Shown here in pieces: positions 19,468-27,976 of a DNA stretch of 35,864 bases (position 1 is the first letter of the stretch; every line of letters starts with the position of its first letter). The stretch covers positions 36,096-71,959 of the forward strand of contig JAIXKN010000012.1 of NCBI GenBank assembly GCA_026932425.1, read 5' to 3'. The notes below the pieces were generated by a model. That model had not been told where the DNA came from. It ran no database searches and was given only the letters and a program-made list of their open reading frames with translations. The stretch comes from Burkholderiales bacterium. GTDB taxonomy: Bacteria > Pseudomonadota > Gammaproteobacteria > Burkholderiales > Burkholderiaceae_C. Both the position numbers and the translations under genes were made by a program.

Positions 19468-20154
19468 TCAGGCGCTCGTCTCGCGCGCCGCGTCCTCGCT
19501 GAAATCCGCGCCGCTCAGCATGTTCAGCGTCGCGTTCGGGTGGTAGCACTTGAAGCCTTCGATGATCTCGGCCAGCGGCACCTCATTAAAGACGCCACGC
19601 TGGTTCACGTACTCCATGTGCCGGTTGCCGGCCTTGTCGTAGGGGTGGTAGATCGAATCGCCGCGGCCGTCGAACTCGAGCGGCAGCAGCCCGAAGCGAT
19701 CGCAGAGCTCGATGTTGAAGGCCGGCGTAGCCTTGACCCAGCGGCCGTCGAGCCAGATGTCGCTGTAGCCGTGCCAGACGTAGACATCGCTGTTCATCGC
19801 CTTGCGCAGGCGCTCGGTGCTCAGATGGTTGCGCACGTCGGCGTAGCCCACGCGCGCCGGGATGCCCACCGCGCGGCAGGCGGCCGTGAGCAGCGCCGCC
19901 TTGGGCACGCACCAGCCGTAGCCGTTGGACAGCACCGTGCTCGCGCGCATGCCCTGGGGCGAGAGGTCGATGCGATAGGGGTCGTAGCGAAAGCCGTCGC
20001 GCACCGCGAGGTAGAGCGAGACCGCACGTTCGCGCGGATCGGCGCCGCGGTCGTGCTCGCGCGCAAAGGCCACCACGGCCGGATGGTCGCTGTCGATCAG
20101 CGCGGTCGGCGCAAGGGCTGCCGGCGTCGGCGGCGTCGTCGTGGGGTCGCTCAT
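19468..20154 (-). CDS. Transglutaminase-like domain protein
   Basis: A 228-aa protein with a bacterial transglutaminase-like (cysteine protease fold) core. The nucleophile is Cys82 in NGYGWCVPKAALLTA, and His128 lies in WHGYSDIWLDGRWVKATPAF. The Asp that normally follows the second Trp motif is not at its usual place (KATPAFN instead of a VDPT-like stretch). I recall this variant from a conserved subfamily ending in LEFDG..DS..HPYD...HMEY, which is also seen here. Activity (amidase, protease or other) cannot be told. There is no signal peptide. The ATG at 20154 has AAGGAGA upstream and overlaps the stop of the DUF429 gene (ATGA), so the two are translationally coupled. Confidence 0.85.
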   Translation of the reverse strand: MSDPTTTPPTPAALAPTALIDSDHPAVVAFAREHDRGADPRERAVSLYLAVRDGFRYDPYRIDLSPQGMRASTVLSNGYGWCVPKAALLTAACRAVGIPARVGYADVRNHLSTERLRKAMNSDVYVWHGYSDIWLDGRWVKATPAFNIELCDRFGLLPLEFDGRGDSIYHPYDKAGNRHMEYVNQRGVFNEVPLAEIIEGFKCYHPNATLNMLSGADFSEDAARETSA

Positions 20155-21050
20155 GCTTTCTCCTTCGCAGTCACACGGTTCGATTCTCGCGCGGCGGCCT
20201 GCCGGGCCGACACGGGCAGTGGCATCGTCGCGATCCAGCCTTCGACCGGGTCGATCGCCTCGGGCAAGCCGAAGCCGGGTTGAGCCGAAGCCCACGCCGC
20301 CTGCACCAGGCACAGCAGCGCATCCAGATGGTCGCCGGCCGCATCGGCGAGCACCGCCCGGCGCAGCGCCGCCGGAATGCGCAGCGGCAGCGCCAACCGG
20401 GTGCGAGCATGCACCAGCGCCTGCACGATCGTCTTGCGCGCGGTCAGCCGCGCCTCATCGTCGCCGTTCTTGTACGAGCGCGTGCCGATGATCTCGTGCG
20501 CGAGCAGCCCCGGGTAGGCCTCGACCGCCTGCCGCGCCGCATCGCCCTCGTGCAGTCCCGGCAGCGCCACGCCCGCCTGCAGCAGCCGCCACAGGCCTTC
20601 GTAGTACATGAAGCCCACCGGCACGTAGCGCGTCTGCAGCGGGCTCGTGCTGCTGATGCCCGGCATCATGCGGTCGCAGACGCGGTGCGGCAGCCTCTGT
20701 CCTGCAGGCCGCGTCGACCCCCAGGCGTCGACGAGCGCGCGGAATTCCATCCGCGTCGGGCAGCGCCGCCGCAGTTCGGTGACCACCGCCAGCGTGCTGG
20801 CCCCGAGCCGCTGCGCCTCGACGAAGGCGCGCGGCAGGCCGAAGGGGAAGTCGAAGGCACCGATCCAGGGGCCGGGCTCTCCAAGCAGGGCCTCGAAGCC
20901 GTCCATCGACGGCAGCGCATCGATCTGCTGCACTTGCAGCACGCCCTGCTCGATGCGTCCCCGCGCGACGGTGATCGGCTTCCTGCGCGTCGGCGCACAG
21001 CTGAAGTCCACGCCGAGCAGCATCGGCCCGGTGCCCGAGCTCCTTCCCAT
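20151..21050 (-). CDS. DUF429 domain protein
   Basis: A 299-aa protein of the DUF429 family, function unknown. The family is thought to have an RNase H-like fold. Recognisable parts are MLLGVDFSCAPTRRKPITVA at the N-terminus, GAFDFPFGLPRAFVE, then AVEAYPGLLAHEIIG and ADAAGDHLDALLCLVQAAWA near the end, where acidic residues of an RNase H-like centre would be expected. The start may be 21050 (used here) or the ATG at 21023, where family similarity begins; an AAGGAG lies between them but too far from 21023 to decide. It overlaps the transglutaminase-like gene by four bases and is divergent from the asparaginase gene with only 33 bases between starts. Confidence 0.8.
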   Translation of the reverse strand: MGRSSGTGPMLLGVDFSCAPTRRKPITVARGRIEQGVLQVQQIDALPSMDGFEALLGEPGPWIGAFDFPFGLPRAFVEAQRLGASTLAVVTELRRRCPTRMEFRALVDAWGSTRPAGQRLPHRVCDRMMPGISSTSPLQTRYVPVGFMYYEGLWRLLQAGVALPGLHEGDAARQAVEAYPGLLAHEIIGTRSYKNGDDEARLTARKTIVQALVHARTRLALPLRIPAALRRAVLADAAGDHLDALLCLVQAAWASAQPGFGLPEAIDPVEGWIATMPLPVSARQAAARESNRVTAKEKA

Positions 21051-21083
21051 CGCCCGATTGTCGACGGCGCTACAGTCGCACTC

Positions 21084-22151
21084 ATGAACACCGCCACCGT
21101 CGACCCGATCCTCGTCCAGGCCACCCGCGGCGGCATCGTCGAGTCCTTTCACCGCGGTGCGCTCGCCGTCGTCGATGCCGATGGCGCCTTGGTGCTCTCG
21201 ATGGGCGACATCGAGCGGCCGATCTTCCCGCGCTCGGCGATCAAGCTGCTGCAGGCGCTGCCGCTGGTGGCCAGCGGCGCCGCCGACGCGCTGGCGCTGA
21301 CCGACGAGGAGCTGGCGCTGGCCTGCGCCTCGCACAGCGGCGAGGAAGCGCACGCGCGCACCGCCGCGGGCATGCTCGCCAAGGCCGGCGTCGACGTCTC
21401 GGTGCTCGAATGCGGCACGCACTGGCCCTACAACGAGGAGGCGCAGCGCGAACTCGCGCGACGCGGCGAAGCCCCGAGCGCGCTGCACAACAACTGCTCG
21501 GGCAAGCACAGCGGATTCGTCTGCCTGGCCTGCCGGATGCACGGCGCGGGCAAGGGCGCGGAAGGGGGCGCGGCGTCGCTGCGCGGCTTCCTCTCGGGCT
21601 ACGTCCGGCCCGAACACCCGGTGATGCGCGAGGTGAGCGCGGCGCTGCAGGCCGCGACCGGCTGGGACCTGACAAAGAGCGCGCGCGGCATCGACGGCTG
21701 CTCGATCCCGACGCACGCGGTGCCGCTGAAGAACCTGGCGCTGGCCTTCGCGCGCGTGGCCACCGGGCAGGGCCTGAGCCCGGAGCACGCGCGCGCCGCC
21801 ACGCGGCTGCGCCGGGCCGCCGCGCGCGCGCCCTTCTTCACCAGCGGCAGCGGCAAGTTCGACGCCCGCGTGCTGGAGCACTTCGGCGAGCGCGTCTACT
21901 GCAAGGTCGGCGCCGAGGGCGTGCACTGCGCCGCGGTGCCGGAGCTGGGCCTGGGCATCGCGATCAAGATGGACGACGGCAACAACTCGCGCGCCTGCGA
22001 GGTCGTGCTCGCCGCGCTGCTGCAGCGCCTGCTGCCGGCAAGCGACGCCGACACGGGCTTCCTCGCCGGCCTCTCCGACCAGCCGCTGCGCAACCGCAAG
22101 GACATCGAGGTCGGCCGATTGCAGGCGGCGGCTGCGCTTCGCACCGCCTGA
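21084..22151 (+). CDS. L-asparaginase, Rhizobium etli (PF06089) type
   Basis: A 355-aa cytosolic enzyme hydrolysing L-asparagine to aspartate and ammonia. It belongs to the class unrelated to E. coli AnsA/AnsB and related in fold to serine beta-lactamases. The key residues of the R. etli enzyme appear conserved: Ser51 and Lys54 in PRSAIK, the ASHSGE serine, a Cys in LECGTHWP, the Cys-Lys of NNCSGKHSGF (zinc site) and the Cys of DGCSIPTHAVPL. MKMDDG-type and SGSGKFDARV stretches complete the family pattern (IAIKMDDGNNSRA). The ATG at 21084 gives the family N-terminus. There is no signal peptide, so use of cytosolic asparagine as nitrogen source is likely. It shares a 33-base divergent gap with the DUF429 gene. 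Confidence 0.93.
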   Translation: MNTATVDPILVQATRGGIVESFHRGALAVVDADGALVLSMGDIERPIFPRSAIKLLQALPLVASGAADALALTDEELALACASHSGEEAHARTAAGMLAKAGVDVSVLECGTHWPYNEEAQRELARRGEAPSALHNNCSGKHSGFVCLACRMHGAGKGAEGGAASLRGFLSGYVRPEHPVMREVSAALQAATGWDLTKSARGIDGCSIPTHAVPLKNLALAFARVATGQGLSPEHARAATRLRRAAARAPFFTSGSGKFDARVLEHFGERVYCKVGAEGVHCAAVPELGLGIAIKMDDGNNSRACEVVLAALLQRLLPASDADTGFLAGLSDQPLRNRKDIEVGRLQAAAALRTA

Positions 22152-22196
22152 GCCTCAGCCCGGCGATCGCCTCGCGGCGACCCGAAGGCGCTCAGC

Positions 22197-22727
22197 TCAG
22201 GGCGCGCTCCGGACCTCGACGCGGCGCGCTTCGCGATCGTCGCCGCTGCCGGTGGTCGACTCGGGTTTGCGCAGCACGAGGCGCGAGGCGTCGACGCCCG
22301 CCGCCTGCAGCGCGGCGCGCACGGCCTTGGCGCGCTCCTTGGCGAGTTCGGCGTTCTTCGCCGGATCGCCGGTGGCGTCGTGGAAGCCGGAAATGACGAG
22401 GCGCTGGCCCGGCGCCGCGTCGGCCGCCGCCTTGATCGCCTCGATCACCGGCGCGGCATCGGCCGGCAGCGTCGCCGAGGCGAAGTCGAAGTAGAGCGTG
22501 CCGGCGACGTCACCGACGAGCGGCTCGTCGACGAGGATCACTTCTTCCTCGATCACGACAACCGCCGGTGCTGTCGTCGAAAGCCCGGCCGCGGCCTGTC
22601 CTGCGCCTGCCTTGGCGTTCAGCGCGCGAATCCCGAGGCCGCCGAGCAGCCCGAAGAGCAGCAAGGCGATGATGCCCAGCACCGTCCACACCGCGATGCG
22701 CGGGCCATCGTCGAGTTCGTCGAACAT
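22197..22727 (-). CDS. OmpA-domain membrane protein
   Basis: A 176-aa protein with one N-terminal membrane anchor (about residues 11-34, WTVLGIIALLLFGLLGGLGI). An acidic linker (VVVIEEEVILVDEPLVGD) is followed by a C-terminal OmpA-like peptidoglycan-binding domain (LYFDFASATLPADAAPVIEA, VISGFHDATGDPAKNAELAK, ERAKAVRAAL). In canonical domains an Asp and Arg bind diaminopimelate; NAELAKERAKAV provides the usual A..R pattern. It is expected to sit in the inner membrane with the domain in the periplasm. The ATG at 22727 has GGAGGA upstream. It lies 55 bases downstream of argG on the same strand, but no functional link to arginine synthesis is apparent. Confidence 0.88.
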   Translation of the reverse strand: MFDELDDGPRIAVWTVLGIIALLLFGLLGGLGIRALNAKAGAGQAAAGLSTTAPAVVVIEEEVILVDEPLVGDVAGTLYFDFASATLPADAAPVIEAIKAAADAAPGQRLVISGFHDATGDPAKNAELAKERAKAVRAALQAAGVDASRLVLRKPESTTGSGDDREARRVEVRSAP

Positions 22728-22782
22728 CGTTTTCCTCCGAATGAATTCCGTTTGCTGGCCCGCAGTCTGCCGTGCGCGCTTG

Positions 22783-24258
<1,476 letters not shown>

Positions 24259-24261
24259 TCG

Positions 24262-24489
24262 GTGAACACGGCGGCCAAACTGCTGACGTCGATGCGCCGC
24301 AACCCGCGCGACTGGCAGCTTGCGCAGCTTCAGGTGATCGCGCGCCAGCACGGCATCCAATGGCGCCATGAAGGCGGGAGCCATTGCGTGTTCGTCCGCG
24401 ACGACGGCCAGACCCTGCCCGTCCCGGCGCGGCGCCCGATCAAACCGATCTACATCCGCAAGTTCCTCGAACTCGTCGACGGAGCATGA
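24262..24489 (+). CDS. hicA: HicA-family mRNA interferase toxin
   Basis: A 75-aa toxin of type II module hicAB. HicA has a dsRNA-binding-like fold and cuts mRNA and tmRNA using one histidine. That residue is His41 in the family motif GGSHCVFVRDDGQTLPVP, followed by RRPIKPIYIRKFLELV, the usual C-terminal helix. The N-terminal 30 residues (NTAAKLLTSMRRNPRDWQLA) are typical of the longer proteobacterial HicA subgroup. The start is a GTG at 24262, directly after the inverted-repeat operator candidate; an in-frame ATG ten codons later would cut off the first helix. The antitoxin gene follows three bases after its stop. All expected active-site parts are present, so the toxin should be functional. 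Confidence 0.85.
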   Translation: MNTAAKLLTSMRRNPRDWQLAQLQVIARQHGIQWRHEGGSHCVFVRDDGQTLPVPARRPIKPIYIRKFLELVDGA

Positions 24490-24492
24490 AAC

Positions 24493-24852
24493 ATGAGCAA
24501 ACCCAGCGACTACCCCTTCGAGATCCGCCCGCTGACCGAGGAGGAAGGCCGCGGCTACCTCATTTCCTATCCCGACTTCGCCGAATGCTTGTCCGATGGC
24601 GAGACGATCGAGGAGGCACTGGCCAACGGGCGCGAGGCGCTCATGGAGACGATCGCCGCGCTCAAGGCCCGCAAACTGCCCATCCCTCGACCGAACAGCG
24701 GCGGCGTGGCCTCCGGCAAGTTCGTGACTCGCATCCCAAAGACCGTGCACGCGCAACTGACGACACGTGCCAAGTCCGAAGGCGTATCGCTGAACGCGCT
24801 CGTCCTCTCGTTCATCGCGCAGGGGCTGGGCCGCAGCGAGCGGCGTTCGTGA
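24493..24852 (+). CDS. hicB: HicB-family antitoxin
   Basis: A 119-aa antitoxin that binds and blocks HicA and represses the operon. The N-terminal part (1 to about 70) is the degenerate RNase H-like HicB fold (YPFEIRPLTEEEGRGYLISY, FAECLSDGETIEEALANGRE). The C-terminal part (about 78-115) is a ribbon-helix-helix DNA-binding domain (FVTRIPKTVHAQLTTRAKSE, GVSLNALVLSFIAQGL). The order toxin then antitoxin is usual for hicAB. The ATG at 24493 has GGAG at 24481-24484 inside the end of hicA, indicating translational coupling. The last base of its stop codon is the first base of a possible upstream ATG of the M16 gene. Confidence 0.9.
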   Translation: MSKPSDYPFEIRPLTEEEGRGYLISYPDFAECLSDGETIEEALANGREALMETIAALKARKLPIPRPNSGGVASGKFVTRIPKTVHAQLTTRAKSEGVSLNALVLSFIAQGLGRSERRS

Positions 24853-24896
24853 TGCACGCCAGACGATCCTCCACGGTCCCGCGCGCGCCCAACCAA

Positions 24897-26174
24897 ATGC
24901 CCACGCTCGCCCCCCTTCTCCACACCCTGCCCGGCGGCGCGCGGCTGCTCGCGATCCCGATGCCGCAGCTTTCGACCGTCACCGCGGCGGTCTTCGTGCA
25001 CAGCGGCAGCCAGAACGAATCGGCGCGCGAATCGGGCATCAGCCACGCGGTCGAGCACATGGTGTTCAAGGGCACGAGCCTGCGCGATGCGCGGCGCATC
25101 AACCTCGACGCCGAGCGCCTGGGCGCCGAGGTCAACGCGCACACCGACAAGGACCACACCGCCTTTTACATGCGCGGCTTGCCGCAGCACGCGATCGCCT
25201 TCGTGCGCATGCTGGCCGAGCTGGTGCTCTGCCCCACCTTCCCCGCCGACGAGCTCGAGCGCGAACGCGAGGTGCTGCTGCACGAGTACACCGAGGACGA
25301 GGACGACCCGCTCTCCAGCGCGTTCAAGCTCTTCGACAAGGGCTGCTGGGGCACGCATCCGCTGGCGCAGCCGGTGATCGGCAGCCGCCGCAACCTCGAG
25401 CGCTTCACGCGCGAGGAACTCGCGGCCTGGGTGCAGCGCCACTTCACCGCTGAGCGCACCGTCATCGGCGTGGCCGGGCCGATCGACCCGCAAGCGCTTC
25501 TGCCCGAAGTCGAGGCTGCCTTCGCCGCCCTGCCGCAGGGCCGCGCACCGGTGCTCGAAGCACCGCGCTGGCTGGGCGGCGTGCACAGCCGGCGACTGGA
25601 GGGCTCCAGCCAGTCGCACCTGGTGCTCGGCTTCCCGATCCCCGACCGTCGCGCCGACGACCCGACCGCGACCATGGCCGCCGCGCTGCTCGGCGAGGGC
25701 ATGAGCTCGCCGCTCTTGGCGCGCCTGCGCGAGGAACGGGGGCTCGCCTACTACACGGCCTGCTCGGCCGACGTGCTCGACGGCGGCGGGCAGTTCGTCG
25801 TCGAGCTCTCGACCTCGCCGGCGCAGCTCGAACCGGCGCTGCAGGAGCTGAGTGCGCTGCTGCAGGAACAGGCCGCGCGCATCGACCCGATCGACCTCGA
25901 ACGCGCGCGCAACCAGGTCGCCGTGCGCCACCTGCGTGCGCAGGAGCGCCCGCTGCGCCGGCTGGAAGACGCCGCGCTCGAGGTCTTCGCGCTCGGCCGC
26001 ATCCACCCGGCCGACGAGCGCCTGGCGCGGCTTTACGCCGTCGACGCCCCGGCGCTGCGCGCGCAGTTCAGCCGCATGATCGACGCCGGCGCGACGCTCG
26101 CCCTGGCCGGCAAGCTGCCGCGCGCGGCGAGCCCGCACGCGCGAGCGGCGGCGGCGGCGCTGCTGCGCGGCTGA
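24897..26174 (+). CDS. M16-family zinc metallopeptidase
   Basis: A 425-aa protein with an N-terminal catalytic M16 half and a C-terminal M16_C half, the length of the processing-peptidase-like short M16 proteins. The inverted zinc motif HxxEH is intact (His50, Glu53, His54 in SHAVEHMVFKGT) and the distal zinc ligand is Glu130 in VLLHEYTEDEDDP, so it should be an active peptidase. MSSPLLARLREERGLAYYT is the conserved C-half stretch. There is no signal peptide, so a cytosolic location is likely. I chose the ATG at 24897 (MPTLAPLLHTLPGG); an in-frame ATG at 24852 overlaps the hicB stop and would add 15 unconserved residues. Many M16 proteins work as pairs, but no second M16 gene lies nearby. Confidence 0.88.
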   Translation: MPTLAPLLHTLPGGARLLAIPMPQLSTVTAAVFVHSGSQNESARESGISHAVEHMVFKGTSLRDARRINLDAERLGAEVNAHTDKDHTAFYMRGLPQHAIAFVRMLAELVLCPTFPADELEREREVLLHEYTEDEDDPLSSAFKLFDKGCWGTHPLAQPVIGSRRNLERFTREELAAWVQRHFTAERTVIGVAGPIDPQALLPEVEAAFAALPQGRAPVLEAPRWLGGVHSRRLEGSSQSHLVLGFPIPDRRADDPTATMAAALLGEGMSSPLLARLREERGLAYYTACSADVLDGGGQFVVELSTSPAQLEPALQELSALLQEQAARIDPIDLERARNQVAVRHLRAQERPLRRLEDAALEVFALGRIHPADERLARLYAVDAPALRAQFSRMIDAGATLALAGKLPRAASPHARAAAAALLRG

Positions 26175-26199
26175 CGCTCGACGGCGACGCGGCGCAGGC

Positions 26200-26216
26200 G
26201 CGGGACTCGAACCTGC
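26200..26216 (-). other. tRNA T-arm-like fragment
   Basis: On the minus strand GCAGGTTCGAGTCCCGC has the shape of a tRNA T arm: five-base stems with one mismatch around the loop TTCGAGT. GCCTGCG follows it in the acceptor position, and a partial match CGCAGG lies only about 50 bases upstream on that strand, too close for a whole tRNA. No anticodon arm fits. It may be the remnant of a tRNA used as an integration site, or chance. Confidence 0.2.
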
Positions 26217-26275
26217 ACGCACGATAGACTGGACCGAACCTGGCCCTGCGACGGCTCCGCCGTCGCCATTCGCGC

Positions 26276-26704
26276 ATGCCTCCCAACCGAACCGACACCC
26301 GCCGCGCGCTGCGCCGCCTGGTCTCTGAACGCTCGACGCAGCGAGGACCCGGGCTTGCGCTCGCCGCGGCGATGCTGGCAGCAGCCTGCACGAGCCCCGG
26401 CGCGCCTCGCGATCATCCGGCCGAGGCGAGGGCCTCGTCGGCCGCCGCGCGCGTCTACACCTACCGCTGCGAGAGCGGCGAGACGATCTCGGCCGCCTAT
26501 CCAGACACCGACTCGGCCACGGTCCACTACAAGCAGCGGCGCTACGCGATGCGCATCGCCGTCTCCGCCAGCGGCGCGCGTTACGTCGGGGGCGGGCTGG
26601 AGTGGTGGACCAAGGGCTCGGGGCCGGGTGCGCCGGGGACGCTGCTGCGGCACCTGGCCGACGGCAGCTCGGGCGACATCGTCGAAAGCTGCGCGCAATC
26701 CTGA
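26276..26704 (+). CDS. MliC-like lipoprotein
   Basis: A 142-aa protein with an N-terminal hydrophobic stretch and a lipoprotein-like site (LALAAAMLAAACTSPG, cleavage before Cys; Ala rather than Leu at -3). A C-terminal MliC domain follows: YRCESGETISAAYPDTDSAT, VHYKQRRYAMRIAVSASGAR, YVGGGLEWWTKG, and a final Cys (VESCAQS) that would pair with the first. MliC proteins are outer-membrane lipoproteins that inhibit C-type lysozyme. The stretch SASGARYVGGGLEWWTKG is the family's core. The first 25 residues are Arg-rich and longer than a normal n-region, so translation may start later, but no better start codon with a ribosome-binding site was found. Confidence 0.8.
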   Translation: MPPNRTDTRRALRRLVSERSTQRGPGLALAAAMLAAACTSPGAPRDHPAEARASSAAARVYTYRCESGETISAAYPDTDSATVHYKQRRYAMRIAVSASGARYVGGGLEWWTKGSGPGAPGTLLRHLADGSSGDIVESCAQS

Positions 26705-26725
26705 GCAACCGCCATCGGACTGGCG

Positions 26726-26860
26726 ATGCCGCGCACCCGCCCGATGATCTTCGACGAGCCCCAGGCCGACCTGCCGATCCTGCGCGTTGTCCCGCAAGCT
26801 TGCCTGCGCCGGTCCTCGAACCGGGCGCACCAGACTCATTCACGCAAGGAGTCGCCATGA
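26726..26860 (+). CDS. Possible 44-aa small ORF upstream of the amphi-Trp gene
   Basis: An open frame MPRTRPMIFDEPQADLPILR onward, ending at a TGA that overlaps the ATG of the amphi-Trp gene (ATGA). The overlap would give translational coupling. I see no ribosome-binding site and no family. The first half looks protein-like and the second half Arg/Ser/His-rich. It may be the remnant of a gene or a chance frame. Confidence 0.2.
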   Translation: MPRTRPMIFDEPQADLPILRVVPQACLRRSSNRAHQTHSRKESP

Positions 26861-27078
26861 ACGATCGCGACATCACGAAGAGCTACGGCCGTGCGCCCTT
26901 TGCCGCCAAGCTGCGCCGCCTGGCCGACGCCATCGAGTCCGGGCGCGCGTTCACGATCCAGGTTGCCGGCGAGCGCCTGCGCATCCCGGCCGATGCGGAG
27001 TTCAACATCGAACACGAACGCGACGGGCAGCGTCACGAACTCGAGTTCCAGCTCCTCTGGGGCCCGCAGGAGGACTGA
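26857..27078 (+). CDS. amphi-Trp domain protein
   Basis: A 73-aa protein of the small amphi-Trp domain family, function unknown. Visible parts are DITKSYGRAPFAAKLRRLAD, IESGRAFTIQVAGERLRIPA, DAEFNIEHERDGQRHELEFQ and the Trp-containing end LLWGPQED. The predicted fold is an N-terminal helix followed by a small beta sheet; it is cytosolic. The ATG at 26857 has AAGGA about eight bases upstream. A second, damaged copy of its central 111 bases is fused to pieces of the M50-like gene 1.3 kb downstream (28278-28389). That copy has a one-base insertion relative to this gene, which marks this gene as the intact one. It is convergent with vapC. Confidence 0.8.
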   Translation: MNDRDITKSYGRAPFAAKLRRLADAIESGRAFTIQVAGERLRIPADAEFNIEHERDGQRHELEFQLLWGPQED

Positions 27079-27160
27079 GCGCGAAAGCATCCCGACGCGG
27101 CCACGTGCCGGCGATGCGGGCGCGAACGTGGGCACGGAAGCGGGCGGCGCTGCTGCGTGC

Positions 27161-27562
27161 TCAGGGATCGACCGGAACGCAGCGCAGACCCAGATGCTGC
27201 TCGAAAGGATCGAAGTCGCGATCCGAGTGCAGCAGTTCGAGCCGATCCATGATGCAGCGCGTGGCAATCACGGTGTCGATCGTCTTGCGCACCGTGATTC
27301 CCATGGCCCGCAGACGCCGGAAATTGCGCGCCGCCTCGATCGCCACCGCCTGGCCACCGAGGTCGATCGCGTGCAAGCTGAGCAGAAGCCGCCGCACTTC
27401 GTTGAACGCCTTGTCCTGAACGCAGCCCTGCAGGACCACGGTCAGGATCAGGTCGCCGATGGCGAGCGGCACGCGGCCAAGGAGTGAATCGAGCTTGACC
27501 GTCTGTGCTGTCGACACACCGCGCAGGTAATCGATCCACACGCTGGAATCGACGAGGATCAC
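27161..27562 (-). CDS. vapC: VapC-family PIN-domain toxin, second acidic residue missing
   Basis: A 133-aa PIN-domain protein, the toxin of type II module vapBC; VapC toxins are Mg-dependent RNases. Asp5 (ILVDSSVWIDYLRG), Asp96 (KTIDTVIATRC) and Asp114 (HSDRDFDPF) of the acidic centre are present. The conserved Glu expected in the stretch GDLILTEVLQG is Val42 here (GDLILTVVLQG; codon GTG at 27439-27437, one base from GAG). The enzyme may therefore be inactive or weak. The start is a GTG at 27562, seven bases after the vapB stop, giving the family N-terminus. The frame is otherwise intact and the gene length normal. Confidence 0.88.
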   Translation of the reverse strand: MILVDSSVWIDYLRGVSTAQTVKLDSLLGRVPLAIGDLILTVVLQGCVQDKAFNEVRRLLLSLHAIDLGGQAVAIEAARNFRRLRAMGITVRKTIDTVIATRCIMDRLELLHSDRDFDPFEQHLGLRCVPVDP

Positions 27563-27569
27563 GGGCCGC

Positions 27570-27764
27570 TCACCGGTCGCGTCGCATCGCCTCGAGGTCT
27601 CCCTGCCACTGCACCTTGCCGCGCAGCTTGCGCAACTCGGCCTGGCGGCTGAGCTGCAGCAGGGCCTGCAGGCCCCGCTCGACCGCTTCCTTCTTCGTCT
27701 TGGCACCCGAGGCCTTCATCGCTTCCGCGATGAGCTTGTCGTCGATCACGATGTTGGTGCGCAT
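27570..27764 (-). CDS. vapB: VapB-family antitoxin
   Basis: A 64-aa antitoxin (VapB_antitoxin family). The N-terminal MRTNIVIDDKLIAEAMKASG and KTKKEAVERGLQALLQLSRQ form a ribbon-helix-helix DNA-binding part. The C-terminal KLRGKVQWQGDLEAMRRDR is the stretch that wraps around VapC and puts an arginine into its active site. It represses its own promoter. The start at 27764 lies inside the inverted repeat of the operator candidate 27763-27791. vapC follows seven bases after the stop. Toxin neutralisation would still be possible, whatever the state of VapC Val42. Confidence 0.9.
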   Translation of the reverse strand: MRTNIVIDDKLIAEAMKASGAKTKKEAVERGLQALLQLSRQAELRKLRGKVQWQGDLEAMRRDR

Positions 27765-27791
27765 GTGTATATCTCCGCGGCGAATACACAT
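27763..27791 (-). promoter_or_regulatory. vapBC operator candidate
   Basis: Perfect 8-bp arms ATGTGTAT (27763-27770) and ATACACAT (27784-27791) are separated by 13 bases. The inner arm overlaps the vapB start codon (27762-27764). This is the expected layout for VapBC autorepression. The AT-rich arms stand out from the GC-rich surroundings. The -10 box is probably in TACACTATGTG on the minus strand, next to the outer arm. Confidence 0.65.
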
Positions 27792-27976
27792 AGTGTACGG
27801 CGGCAAGCTAGCCTTGCTGTCTTCGCGCCCCAAACTGCGACGTCAGTCGTCGAGTACGGCAGCCGCCACCTGCAGCCCTCCGAAGTCGCCTGGCTGTCTC
27901 CCACCCGAGGCAGGAACATCGGTCCCGCCGGCACCCCGCAGAATGACGCATCGAAACCCACCGAGGAGGAAGCGAA

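Noticed and set aside
20170-20190. GGTTCGATTC near the DUF429 stop, resembling a tRNA T loop
   Set aside because: It is within the coding end of DUF429 and no cloverleaf can be drawn around it.
24567-26876. A 769-codon minus-strand frame across hicB, M16 and the lipoprotein gene
   Set aside because: It spans three recognised genes on the other strand and shows no domain; the composition is Arg/Ala/Gln-rich.
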